From NCBI GenBank assembly GCA_034670405.1, contig JAXDDX010000058.1, positions 2,469,501-2,533,500 on the forward strand: a stretch of 64,000 bases of DNA, read 5' to 3'. Within the stretch, counting starts at the first letter, position 1; every line of letters begins with the position of its first letter. The notes beneath the pieces are model-generated. The model did not search any database, was not told the DNA's origin, and saw only the letters and a list, made by a program, of their open reading frames with translations. Both the position numbers and the translations under genes were made by a program. Positions 36,537 through 48,549 of the stretch are shown here, piece after piece. This stretch comes from Hoplostethus atlanticus. Taxonomy: Eukaryota > Chordata > Actinopteri > Trachichthyiformes > Trachichthyidae.

Positions 36537-36547
36537 TTAAAAGGCAC

Positions 36548-38014
36548 CTCTTCTACCCCCTCTGGAGAATCCACGGCCCCCACGGAACCCGTCGCCCCGT
36601 CCTTTAGACTTCCCCTGCCACATCCACATGGATCTCTCTTCCATCCATCATCTGTGATGACGAGAATAAAACAATGCAAAAGAGATACAGATGATACCAA
36701 TGTTAGTTATTAAGGCCAGTCTTGTAGAAAAAAGTAATGTTTGTTGTCCAATACATGTCTAATTTCTGAAAACAGAAACATGCTATTAAATGAACTAGAG
36801 CTAGTCAAAGATAATATTCTTAATGAGTTGACTTTTTATGATGAACAAAGCTACTAAACAAAACCCACCTCTTCAAAAAAATACTACCCTGACCCTTCCT
36901 CTTAGCACTTGCTTAAGGTAGATAGCTTACTGCACTTTTACTTTAGCTGGTTACACTCTTAGATGCTTGTTTGGGAAGCAACCTACGTTAAATGCACTTA
37001 TTGTAAGTCACTTTGGATAAAACTAAATTAACTCACTGTTCCATCCATGGTCAAAGCCTGTTTTGAATGTTCAGGGTTCGCAAAGGTCACAAAGCCAAAT
37101 CCCTTTGACCTCCCTGAGTCACGATCTCTGACAACGTCAACTGAAATGATTAAAGTCAACCAGATTAAACAGTGTAGTAAGTAGGAAACACGATTGTACA
37201 TGGTAAGTATTATGAACACCAAGAAACCTAGCCTGAATGGCCTCAAGATGTCACTGCAACTCTTTGGCATTTCCTTGCATCTCAAGCATGAACACCAATG
37301 CGGATCAAATTGGATCTGATGCAATGTCTTCCACAGGGAACATATACAAAACTTTTGATTTCGTTGTTAACCTAAGTCTCACGAACGGACCACTTGCAAG
37401 TCCTCAAACTCAGTTTTCAAAAATCGAGCCTCCATTTTAAGATTTTCAAGTGAACTACTCGAATCAGCCAATATTACTGAATCGAAATTTCAAACCGGTT
37501 CTGTGTCTGGGCTGTACACGGGCGAGCCCGTAAAGACAGCACGAGCATCCGGGACAATTGCATTTGTTATCTGCTTAACGTTACCTTGCTAATGACTTAA
37601 ATACAGACTGACTAACGCCCTCTCCGAAAATGGGTTTACACAACACGAGGACGTGGCAAATGGCGCTTGAGCATTAAGGCCACATGGTGGACTCAGTTTC
37701 TGAGATGTTCCATGTAGCGTATAACAGCGAAATCAAGCGTGTAAGTGTTTTCATTTATAGTTGTTTAATATGTACTCTCGGTATGGGATCTTGTTGCATG
37801 GTCAAAATTTTTGCAAGGGTCCCATTCGGAAATACAACGGAATTGCAGCGACATCTTGAGTACGTTCTGGCTACAAGATAGCTTGTAACCTAGCAAACAG
37901 GTCGAGCAACCTACCTTTGACAATAGGTCCATACTTAGAAAATGCCTCTTCGAGGGATTCTTCTTCGGTGTCGTAGCTCAGTCCACCAACAAACAATTTG
38001 CCTTCATCAGCCAT
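36548..38014 (-). pseudogene. CIRBP-like tandem copy C: 5' half only, RRM with early stop
   Basis: Exons 1 (38014-37915), 2 (37140-37037) and 3 (36651-36548) are present; exons 4-6 are absent because block D begins right after the exon-3 donor. RNP2 is LFVGGL and RNP1 KGFGFVTF, close to the canonical sequences. In exon 3 a run of three G in copy A (GCAGGGAAG) is four G here, shifting the frame and giving TAA at 36604-36606. The predicted product is 83 aa ending DVAGEV: essentially a bare RRM without the RGG tail. Exon 2 also differs from A and B (ANPEHSKQALTMDGT). It is either a pseudogene or an RRM-only protein; the intact splice sites and promoter leave both open. Confidence 0.8.
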
Positions 38015-38540
38015 CTTGGGTGACGCTAGTAATACAAGACAATGATAACGTTAGTCAAGAGAATCAAATGACAATTCATATAAAAAGTAAGCCCCTGTCC
38101 AGTTATAGTAACGCTAACCAACAGTGTTTTTGATATCTGGTCAATTTTCAACAAGGTTAAACTGAGATTCGTTTTAATTTAGCAAACGTTAGTGCTGATA
38201 AGTCAACTAGGCGTAACCCTAGTTATTAACGTTAGCCGAGCACGCTGACCCTACCATAACGCTACGCTAGCCTTAATTAACATTAGCTAAACAGATCGGC
38301 GAGTACATCGTGTTGATTTGTCAAAATCCATTGCATTGGTTACAATGCAAAGTTTAAAAACTTCGCTGTGATAACTTTACTTTCTACCTCGTGTTTGGCT
38401 TCGTCGAAAATGTGGCAGCTGCTAAAATGGCCTCTGCTAAACCGCCTCAGTTTAGCTGTGACGCGAACCTCGACTTCCGTTGTTTAAAACCGGAAGAAGA
38501 GAACGGTGTTCAAACTGATACTATTCTTTAAATGGTCCAC
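38015..38540 (-). promoter_or_regulatory. 5' UTR and promoter region of copy C
   Basis: A non-coding exon ends at 38388 with CACGAG|GTAGAAAG and an acceptor lies at 38025/38026, as in copies A and B. The ETS-like ACGGAAGTCG and the GGTTTTAAAC stretch of copy A's promoter are kept, so transcription of the truncated copy is plausible. Confidence 0.5.
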
Positions 38541-39089
38541 TAGATGGCGTGATTGCGATTTGACATAAATCCCTTCGTCCAGTTCCACCTAGGAGGTGGT
38601 GGGGTGTCCATGAATGACGTTTTGTATAGAATAAGGCAGGGAAGGTGCCACGTAAAAATCTTTCAGTATCATAAAGACAAATATGCTCTAATCGTTGGCC
38701 CAATTTTACAGAATGAAACCCTGATTTGAAAAAAAACAAGCGGAGTCTATTAACGCAGCTCAAGTGTGACGTAAGTTTTCGACCCAAATAAGGGATTCCG
38801 GAACCCGTCCCCTTTCAGCCTAATGTTAAAATGAATATGGGTGTAAATTCATTGCCCTGAATTATGTCTGACGTTAATATTGATTACTTATGCTTTCAGG
38901 GGTCCCTCTATTATGCATTTCTTTGTGTGTCGATGTAGTTTCTGATTGGTATGTACGGAAGACGAATAGGGCCATAAAGTTATTTTTTCCCCAAACTCGA
39001 ATTTAGAAGTCCTATTTCCTATATTTTAAAGTCGTGTTTACGAGTTCTTAACGTCGTATTTCCTAGATTTCCTATCTAATTTTTCCGAG

Positions 39090-39990
39090 ATATATTTGGT
39101 TGCTAAATCGAAGTTGTCAGTCTTTGGTGCTGCCGATAAAGTTGAGTTGCAGATAAGGAGGGATTTATTAAACATTAAAATCTCTCATCTATTTTTTTTT
39201 CTTCAAAGTGTAACCCCTATTGTGTATTTTATATAATTCGTCCGTTAGCTTGGATCCAAGTGTAGTATAGAAATAAGTGTAGCATACAGTAAAGCGCGGG
39301 TTGAAGGGGGTAAAATACTTTCTTTTAATATCCAACCAGAGACGGAGTTTTACACTGTAGTTGAAGAGTAAAAACTCTTTCCGGGAAGACCTCAAAATAA
39401 AAGCCGACAAACAACCAAATATACTTCTTTCAAAATAAGAGTCTTAGAATACAAATGCCCATAAACTAAGGCTACAAAAGTAATTGAGTTACAATAATGC
39501 ATTTACATATGTAATATATCCGTCATATGTAATTTCTACGTTCATTATTTTGCCCATCTTAAGAAAAGAACAATTGGTAAATGGGATCCAAAATCCCATT
39601 CATTTTCTCTATAAGTGAAAAAAGTGGATCCGGATACAGTTCGAAATGATCACACTTAAGAGGAGTATATAATAATGACGATTTTGCTCACTGCAGAAAG
39701 ACCTGTCCCTAACTAGCAAATAAGCTGTTAACAATTAGAATAATAAGCTGTTTAGAAACTGTGTCCATGGACTGTTTCATGATCAATGTTCTTGCTCTAG
39801 ACAATTAAGATTAGCAAATTGAGACCACAGTCAGTAGGGATAAAAATAGCAGTAGATATTGCTGCAGTAAGCATTTTGACTTCTGAGCTACCCTTTTTTT
39901 CTACCTCAGCACCTCCTACACACAAGCACAACTCATGGCTTCCTGTACAAGACACAGTTTTCCACTCTGGTACACTCAGTCTTTTAGGCC
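39090..39990. repeat. Upstream block of the tandem unit, third copy, with L1 remnant
   Basis: It matches the block upstream of copies A and B, including the TTAA-bracketed stretch (TTAA at 39559-39562 and 39656-39659) without the fold-back element. The last 150 bp carry L1-derived sequence leading into block D. Confidence 0.7.
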
Positions 39991-40977
39991 TTATTGACAA
40001 ATTTAAGCAACTGAGTAACTGCAAAATAGGCCCACCGAAATATTTTAAGCAACTAGGGGGTGCTTATTTTATAGAGACTACAGTGGAAACAAGTTGTGAC
40101 TTAATTGTAGCAATCAAACAATCCATAAATTGATCAATCGCTCTCATTCCAGGATAGGACTATTATCGAAAGGCACTGTTTCACCATAAATTAACGTTTG
40201 GGATGTCTGTATAATTATTGTTCAACTTAGTAATTTTTTAAAGATGATTCATTTTTTGGCATTGTTTGAGACTTTGGCGTGGGGGGTGACATGCAACAAG
40301 TGTCCTGTGCTGGATTTGAACCCTGTGAGGTTGTGGTTTCATGGTATGCACCTTAGCCAACTGAGTCACCCACCATCATCACTTTGACACAACTATAGTT
40401 TCACTACATATGTCAGATGTTGGCACTCTAAGCAAACTTACTACAGCCTTCCTCATGTAAGTTGGAGCCTGGACCAGCATCTCCTCAGAGAGGCTCATTG
40501 ACTGCAGCATACAAGTGCTGTGTCCTGTGCTTGACTCTGTTTGATGTTGATTGCTATTCTGGAGCCGCGGCTTTGCAGAGGCTGGGTGTGTGAATGCTCC
40601 AGAGCTCAGATGTGCTGCAGTTTGGCTGTGATGCCCGCTATGTTTATCTCAGATGATTATCTCCCACGCACGGCTGTTTACCCTGCTCAGTGGACAAGCT
40701 ACCAAACCAACACAGTCCAAAACATCTATCGAAAAATAGATGTTTTTCAAAGATATATTTTACAATACAAATAAAAATGCATTTAAAATACCAGCAGGAT
40801 ATCACCTGTTCAAAAAAACAACATGCTAATATAGCCACATGGAATGATTGTATGAGTGTATGAGTGTTTTTTTATACATTTATACATCATCATTGTCACG
40901 AAGAACACATGAACATAGTTAAAAAGGCATGAACCGAAAGATAATGATGAGAAACGCTGCCTGTGTGCCTTTAAGAG
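39991..40977. repeat. Block D, second copy
   Basis: It matches 35571-36536 with small indels and ends at CTGTGTGCCTTTAAGAGG, after which unique sequence (GTAAAATTGC) continues. Its presence on both sides of copy C shows that C plus D was duplicated in tandem. Confidence 0.85.
40282..40374 (-). repeat. tRNA-derived SINE head, second copy
   Basis: The same A box, B box (GGTTCAAATCC) and CATGTCACCC motifs as at 35861-35952; it came along with block D rather than by a new insertion. Confidence 0.7.
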
Positions 40978-41130
40978 GTAAAATTGCATTGTTATTCTGG
41001 GTTTGTCCACAAGCTGACTGTGGAGGCGGACAGATAGTGGTGGTGAGGATGGTGTGTGGGGGAGAGCGAAGGTGTGGGAGGGGCGTGTGTAGGAGTCTCC
41101 TAATATGTGTCTCCGGGGGCCAGTATGGAT

Positions 41131-41351
<221 letters not shown>

Positions 41352-42675
41352 AGAGACTGAGAGACTGAGAGACTGAGATGTGGATAAGATGTCCTTTGGA
41401 TGCATCCCGCGTTTTACAGCACGTCCGTGGCAGAGATTGATCCTGTTTTCCCCTGTTCTCCAGAATGGTGTTGCAGGCTGAACACTCAAGGCTAAGCTGC
41501 CCATTAACAAGCCAATAATTTCTGTCATTATGTGAAGACCGCAGCTGGTGCCACTGATGCACTGCTTCTCACATGTCAGGGCTGAAGACTGAAAGGAGTC
41601 TTTGCAATGCTCATTATAAAGATGGCCTCTCATCCCTGCTTCCATCCATTGTCTTGGATGCAGGCATGGCAGAAAAGGCCAGGCCTGGGTAGATTATTTA
41701 TTTCCTCCCCAGCTCCCTCTTTGAAACACAGCATGCTTAATACAAAATCAATGCATTAAGTGTTCTCTAGTATGCAGAGTGACGTGCTGCCATTCCCACT
41801 CTAAGCCTTTGGCTGTGATTACAGCTAATTTGAATGATTGAAATGCTTCCATAGTGGAGCTGGAGTGAGTGAAGTGAAGGGCTCACACAGATGAAGGGGG
41901 TGGAGGCGAGAGAGGCTTGGCTCTACTCCAGGTTGAGGAGGTGAGTCATTCCCAACGCAGATAGACAGTCTATCAGTGTGTGCGTGTGTGTCTGCATGCC
42001 CAACTTGTGTGAGTGTGAGACAGAATGAGAGAGCGATGTAAGCAAGAGAGAAAGAGAGTGTTGAAGAATGAATACCACTGTATGCATTGTGTTTGTGTGT
42101 GCTTATCACTGTGTATATCACTGGCTTAATCTGTGTGTGTTGCAGATGCATAGTGACTGTAGCCATGTTGTTTAGGCCAGCTCTCTCCAATGCCCAAGTG
42201 GGCGTCAGACTCACATGGCTCTGGATCAAACTATATGGGGGCAGAAAGGAGTCTCAGAAAAATATGGAAAGTTCCTTAATGTTCTCCTGATTAGGAGACA
42301 AGACGAGTTGATGAGTCACCATATTCTCACATGTATCATCACAAGCGTGCAGACACACACAAATGCAGGCAGGCACAGATGCAAAGAGGAGTTTCTCATT
42401 GTCCTGTTTACTCTTGCGAGGCATCCTTGGTTTTTATCGGATGGTATAGACACAAACAAATTTCTGCGGCGCCGTGTTCATTAGGTATTTATGGAGGACT
42501 GTGAGCAAGTTGTTGGTTAGCCGTCATCCAGCAAGGGAGGGGTGCTATACAAAGAGGACATTCTGTTCTAGACAAAGCAAGCGAGCAGGCATACAACTCT
42601 GCTGCCTTCGTCCATCCCCGCCTGCCCATGCACCCCAGCCCACCAGCCTGTCTCTGCCTAATAACTCTGCCAGAC

Positions 42676-42796
42676 TGTCTCCCCGTCTCCCCGTCTCCCC
42701 GTCTCTCTGTCTCTCTGTCTCTCTGTCTCTCTGTATCCCTGTATCCCTGTCTCTCTGTCTCCCTGTCTCCCTGTCTCTCTGTCTCTCTCTTTCACT
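42676..42796. repeat. 8 bp minisatellite GTCTCYCY
   Basis: About 15 units of GTCTCCCC, GTCTCTCT, GTATCCCT and GTCTCCCT in tandem. Confidence 0.85.
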
Positions 42797-42900
42797 CTCT
42801 CACTCACTCCTCCACCAACGCCACTGAGGAAGCGCAAATAAAAAGTTGTTGTCATGGAAACCTGCCGTGCCTTTCCTACTCTCCCCTCATTACCCCCTCA

Positions 42901-42933
<33 letters not shown>

Positions 42934-43631
42934 ATAGAGCTATCTTGCATCCATTCCATTAGCACTCCAGAGACATTGAGGACATCAAGAGGCAATGCAG
43001 AGAAAAGATCTCCAGCTCTTACAGAAACAGACTGAGAATGAAGATGCTGAAAAACTACAGGAGCTACAAAAAAGTGCAACGCACAGCAATGCAACCTATA
43101 CACACACTGTGTAAGTATCCTACATTGAATCCAGATTCCTGTATTATATAAAGTGGAATACTACCCAAATCAATAAGTCATATATGTTATTCCTACGGCC
43201 TAGGACTGTGCAAACAGTATTGTTAACACGGGAACCAAAGCTCTTGTTGTGATGATATGTAGATTTACAGCATAGTCTTGCTCCATTTATTGGCGCATAA
43301 AATATTTTTCACCCAAATGACCTCTTTGTGGTTGTGTTATCAGTCTAGAAAACACAAACCGACATTCAGTGGTGATGCTCTTAAAGACATGCGTCCATGT
43401 ACTTCTTTGTAGGCCTAGGCCTATGAGTACATCTATAACCTGACAGTGAGGTGGCTCCTTGATCAGAAGGAAGAACAGTAACGTCTCTCCTTGGCACTAA
43501 ACTAAAGAGGAGGTTTCAGATGGAAGAGCAGCTGGTCTACTGCTGCTGCTGTTGTTACTGTTGTTGTCGTCGCTGTGGTGACAACGTTGTCCTGAGGAAG
43601 CCGGCATCCCTTGTCATTTCTAGCTAAGCAG

Positions 43632-43633
<2 letters not shown>

Positions 43634-43681
<48 letters not shown>
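43634..43681. repeat. (CA)n microsatellite
   Basis: About 23-24 CA units read directly. Confidence 0.95.
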
Positions 43682-43686
<5 letters not shown>

Positions 43687-46600
43687 CTGGTTGCCGTGGG
43701 TGTGTCCCCAGCTGCTGAAAGGGCTGACGCACTTCCACTCCGCCCCCATGCACGATCCCAGGAGAGTGCACGTGTCCCGCAGGTCTCCATTCATTCAAGG
43801 TGAGACGCAGCTGACATGACAAGTTGCTGCCATGACAACGGTTGGTCGGGTAAAGCCGAGCGGCGTGCGCCTACATGTCGGCTGATAATGAAGTTGCCCC
43901 TCCTTTCTTCTCTTTCCCCTCCTCTTCTTCTATTTCCACTGGAATAGAAGGAAAACAGATCAACTCTCATGATACACATTGTGTTTTGCATCTTTTACGT
44001 TCATGTTTGTGCAGTTCGAGCTCTGTGTTTTTACAATAGTGCAGCTGGGTTGTAGGCCTATATGTTGTTTTGTAGTGTGGATGAAGATTCTGGTCAGGTG
44101 TCTGTCTACCCTCAATCGATATCTAATCAATTTAATTCACTCAAGGTAATTGTTCAGAGGTTGATTGCTTCTCAACTTCAAAAAGGTGTTTCAAATGAAT
44201 TATTGCTCTCAGGATCAGACACAGTGTAATTTGAATGAGGCTTCTCTTCCCAACTCTGTCCTGATGCATTGAGCATGATTGGCATGTGGGGAGAGTAAAT
44301 AAGCCAAAAGAAAACAGAAGAACAAAGAGTTTGTCAAATGAGTCTATCATCCCCCAACAGCTAATGTATTTGATATGATAATTATGTTTATTTATTTTCC
44401 AGCTACTTGTTACACTAATTAGATTTTAACAAGCCTATTAGGCAGAGGTTTGCATGGGAGAGGCAGTCCTTGTTTTTACACTGACTGCCTTTCATGTTCA
44501 TGTTGTTGCAAGCCGAATCAGATTTTTTGCATCAGAATCCAACCGACATTGATAGGATACTGAACACTGTTTAGATTTTCTAATATATTTGATGTTATAT
44601 GCTGATCAGCACTCTACAATCAGACTGTACAAACCACACAGACCGATCAAATCAGTAGACTGGTGAAAATATCTGAGCCCTTCACTACAGGATGGACTAT
44701 ATCTAAACAAAAACAATACTCTTGTATTGGTGATCGTGTCTCTGTGCCCCCTCATCTGACAATCATTATGTCAAAGTCTTATGAGAGACCATTTCTCCCT
44801 CTCTCTCCCACTCCATTCACCCTGCTCTAAATATTGCATTCAGTAGGACCGCCACCACAACAGCCTGTAGATAAGAAGATACATTGCTGGTGACATTTAA
44901 AAGGAGTCACTACCCCCTCATCTGCCCGTCCATTGTCAGCATCCTCCGTGGCCTATAATGAGAATGTGCACGCCCCGGCCATTATAAATAGTCTGTGTCC
45001 TGGTTAAATGCAACACCTCTCCTTGGGTGCTATAATTGGGCTGCATGATTCACTGTGATTCATGCCTGTGTGTGTTCTCACAGATGAGCTGGATGACCAG
45101 GGGGGAGGAGTTGAGGACTTGCGATGGGAACATGGATCATGTGTATGTGTGTGTGTATGTGCATGTGCACGAGTGTGTAGGCTGTGCCACGTGTGTAAGT
45201 GGTAAATTGAACAAAGGGAGAAAGAGATGGATAGATTGAAAGTGCCAAATTGGTCATCCCACTTTTGAGCACACTTTCACAGAAATCAGGACAACTTGAA
45301 GGAGAGAGGGAAAAATAGCACACAGTGACAGTGATTTCCTAGTTGCAAGTGTGCGTGTACACATATTTGTTTGCGTGTACATGCTTGTACACGTGCCTGT
45401 TTGTTTGTAGGGGTGCAGGTGCAGCTATTCAAAGAGTGTCAAAACATATTATTACGGTGTTGGTATTTTTCTAGCTGTGCATTCATGCTGCATATCCCTT
45501 CTCACCTTGGCTGTGATAGACATCGTGATTGAGTGATGGACACCTATTTAATCACACCCTGCTGTCTGTTGTCTATGTGCCAGCGAGGTAGGAGGGGGAG
45601 GTAAGAGCTAATGGATTGGATTAATATGAGAGCCCTCTATGAAGGTACATACTGTACACTATGCATGGCTTTCTGTGCAGTCTAATATGCTGCTTGCTTG
45701 TTAAGCTACTAATAATGTGTGCTGATATCACTTGGCATCTGCTGGTGTGAGTGTATGTATGTTTTTTTTGTGTGCATGTACGTGTCTGTGTGCGTGCTAC
45801 AGTGTGTGTGTGTGTGTGAGCAATCACGCGTGTGTGTCTGTTTCTGTGATTGCCAGTGCACACCATGCTCCCAGTGGCCATGTGGGTGTGTGGTGGGTAG
45901 CTCAGAGTTACATTAATAACCAAAGGGCAGGCAGGGAGGGAGCGAGGACATAGACAGGAAGGGGAAATACAGTTTTCTGGTCGCCCACCACTTCCTGTGT
46001 CTCTCCTACACTGAGCCCACGGACCAGAGCTGCTTCTAAAACCAGTTTGTTTGCTTGCAGTGCAACGGAGATAAGATAGAAGCAAAGGTAAACAAAGTGA
46101 AGTGAGGAATGCTGCTAAGAAAATAGTGACGGGTTTGTCACTGTAGGTTATGCAAGAGATGCTGTAAATGACCTGCCTGCACTGCCCAACCCTTTCATTT
46201 GTGTTGTCGTGAGGCAACAAATCTTCAAAATATGATCAGCACTCTATAACTTCAGTTTCATTCTGTCAACACAGAAATGTGTATGATGATGTGCATGACC
46301 GAGTCCAGTTCAAACCTTAAGGTTCACACTAAACGGTACTCAACAAAACTCTAAACAAGCTTCACTGACAAACTTTGAATGTCAACAAAGCAGACAATCA
46401 ATCATTCCTCACTTCCAGATATCAGGCGGACTGCAGTATCAAGACACCTCCAGCAGAGGGCCCCCTCTCATTAACTCTTGTCCCTGTCTGTCCCTAGTCC
46501 ATCTTGAGGTGGGGAACAGGAATGGTTCAGTGTTGAAGCTGGGCCGCAACAATTCAGGGATCCCAATGTTCCAGCCATAAAAATGTAACTGTATCTAACT

Positions 46601-48251
46601 ATTGAAGTCAGTGGGTAAATAGCAGCTTATATATAGAAGCTCATATGATCTCAGCATACTTCCCAAATCTATGGTTGAACGTGCAGCAGTTACTCTACTA
46701 TCTGGGGCACATTCTGGACCTTTCAACCATCTCAAGGGATGCCACACCAGCAGTCACCAACCACTGCTGACAACTGTGTAGGAGCAGGGGGGCTGCTGCT
46801 GAGTTGTAGCCATGCATGGAGATGGGAATGGCCGATAAGAAGCCTGGCTTGCACACATACTGTGTTCTGGTAGAGGCAAACCCCCTGCCCTTCTGAGCTC
46901 CCACATCCCTATTGAACTTTCCACCCACTCACCGAGGAATGCGAAGAGAGGGAGGGAAAGGGGGCGAGAGGGCTTTAAGCAGCAGAGATGGGGGGATGTA
47001 AAGGGGAGGGGAGGGCAGAAGCTAGGGGAAGGCGATTGGGAGGGAGCTGGATAAGGAAAGAAACAAAAATAGGAGAAAATACTGGGGATAAGGATAATAA
47101 AAATAATGTTGAAATATGTTGACATTAACCTTCCCTCATTGCTGCTCAGAGTCATCCCATTAGACTTTGTGCGGTAATTAGGTAACGTGAGAACAGGGCA
47201 GGGCATGTGGTACGTAATGACAAAGCCAGTGATGACACGTTGTCCGAGCAGAGGAGGCCATCAAAGGCCAGTCAAATGGCTGTTGAATGTTTTCCACTCT
47301 GGCGTTCTACTGGACAGGTGGGGGGTTGACATGCGCAAGGAAAGGGCACGGGAACGCAACTGTGACAGACACACACACACACACACGTACGGACACATGT
47401 ACACACACACACATGCATGTGCAAACACACAAACAAATCCATGTGATAAAATATGATTTGGGAACTATATCGGTGTGTGTGTGTCTGTGTGTGTGTGTGT
47501 GTGTGTCACATGTCATGGTACCGCGTTATTTGTTTCTCCTCTGTTATTGCTTGCGTAATGAAAAGCTGTTAAGACACGTGTCATCATGGGCCCTTGGGTG
47601 CTTGTTTCATTTTGTTTTTGACACCTCTGTTTTGTCAACAAGTTGCTAATGCCCCCCCCCCTCCATCCTCTTTCTCTGTTTCCACCGACTGCACCGCACT
47701 TTCTCAGAGGACCTTGGGACTGATGACAGCAGGTGCCTTGGTGCGCCACGCATTGAATTAGGAATTCCACAGCGTAAAGTGGCAGCATTGTTGATGAAAG
47801 GTTAGCGCTGTTTCAAATTCTCCCCCCAAATGAAAAGGGCCTCTCTCCAGCGGTTGTGCAAAAGGAGGGATGACATTTTGGTTGCATCAGCTGTATATCT
47901 AAAGTGTCTGCAGCAAAATGCCAAAACGATCAAAGCCAAATACGAAGGATAATACACACAGAGAGCACCTAGGCACTCTTTGTTAGGTTATCTACCCACG
48001 AACCTCAGTCAAACCTCATAAAAAGTCATTACGCCCCTCAGTGATAATTCCCTGAATACTCTCCATTTAATGATAAACATTTACATGGTGGCAATGAAAG
48101 GCATTTATCAGGTCTTTACATTAGGGATTAGATTCGGTGGCTTGAATTAGTGTCTGTTCAAGGGCAGAATGGAGGACTGGAAACTCAGTGGGTGGAACAT
48201 GAAGAGATTTCACAAGAGGAGGCAGGTGGTGGTGACACAGGACATTAAAGC

Positions 48252-48253
48252 GC

Positions 48254-48312
<59 letters not shown>
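48252..48312. repeat. (CT)n microsatellite
   Basis: A CT run interrupted once by a G near the start (CTCTCG). Confidence 0.95.
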
Positions 48313-48314
<2 letters not shown>

Positions 48315-48446
48315 ATCAATCTCTGTGTATCTTGCTCTCTTTTTCTTTCTTTTTCTCTTGGGCCCACACACATAACACATACACGTGCATACTCTCTCTC
48401 TCTCGCTCTCTCTCTCACACACACACATGCACACACAAACACTTTT

Positions 48447-48549
48447 GTGACCTATTGCAGATGTCAATGGACATCTCCACTTTGAGGTGCAGGCTGGAGG
48501 AGGGGAAGGGAAACGTTGCCATTTAAAAGGTGCTGTGAAAGGACAGGAT
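48447..48549. repeat. 103 bp exact dispersed repeat, copy 1
   Basis: From GTGACCTATTGCAG to GAAAGGACAGGAT this is base-for-base the same as 56684-56786 by eye. Both copies lie directly after CT then CA microsatellites. On the plus strand TTGCAG precedes an ATG that opens MSMDISTLRCRLEEGKGNVA and ends in TAA. Function unknown. Confidence 0.85.

Larger units (their letters stand above)
41360..48440. other. Spacer or intron with many simple repeats, no gene recognised
   Basis: No family-level coding signal is seen on either strand. Contents: an 8 bp minisatellite at 42676-42796, (CA)n at 42903-42931 and 43634-43681, GT-rich stretches near 45140-45170 and 45800-45820, and CA/GT runs near 47370-47510. 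A short coiled-coil-like open frame at 42994-43113 (MQRKDLQLLQKQ) has no supporting structure. The region could be a large intron of a gene lying outside the window. Confidence 0.6.

Noticed and set aside
42676..42796. CRISPR-like array
   Set aside because: The 8 bp units have no spacers and the genome is eukaryotic; it is a minisatellite.
42994..43113. Coiled-coil-like small ORF (MQRKDLQLLQKQ)
   Set aside because: Two frames are open here, neither has a credible acceptor, and the length is within chance.
45621..46220. 199-codon minus-strand frame
   Set aside because: It runs through CA-rich sequence (THTHT) and shows no recognisable motif or splice partner.
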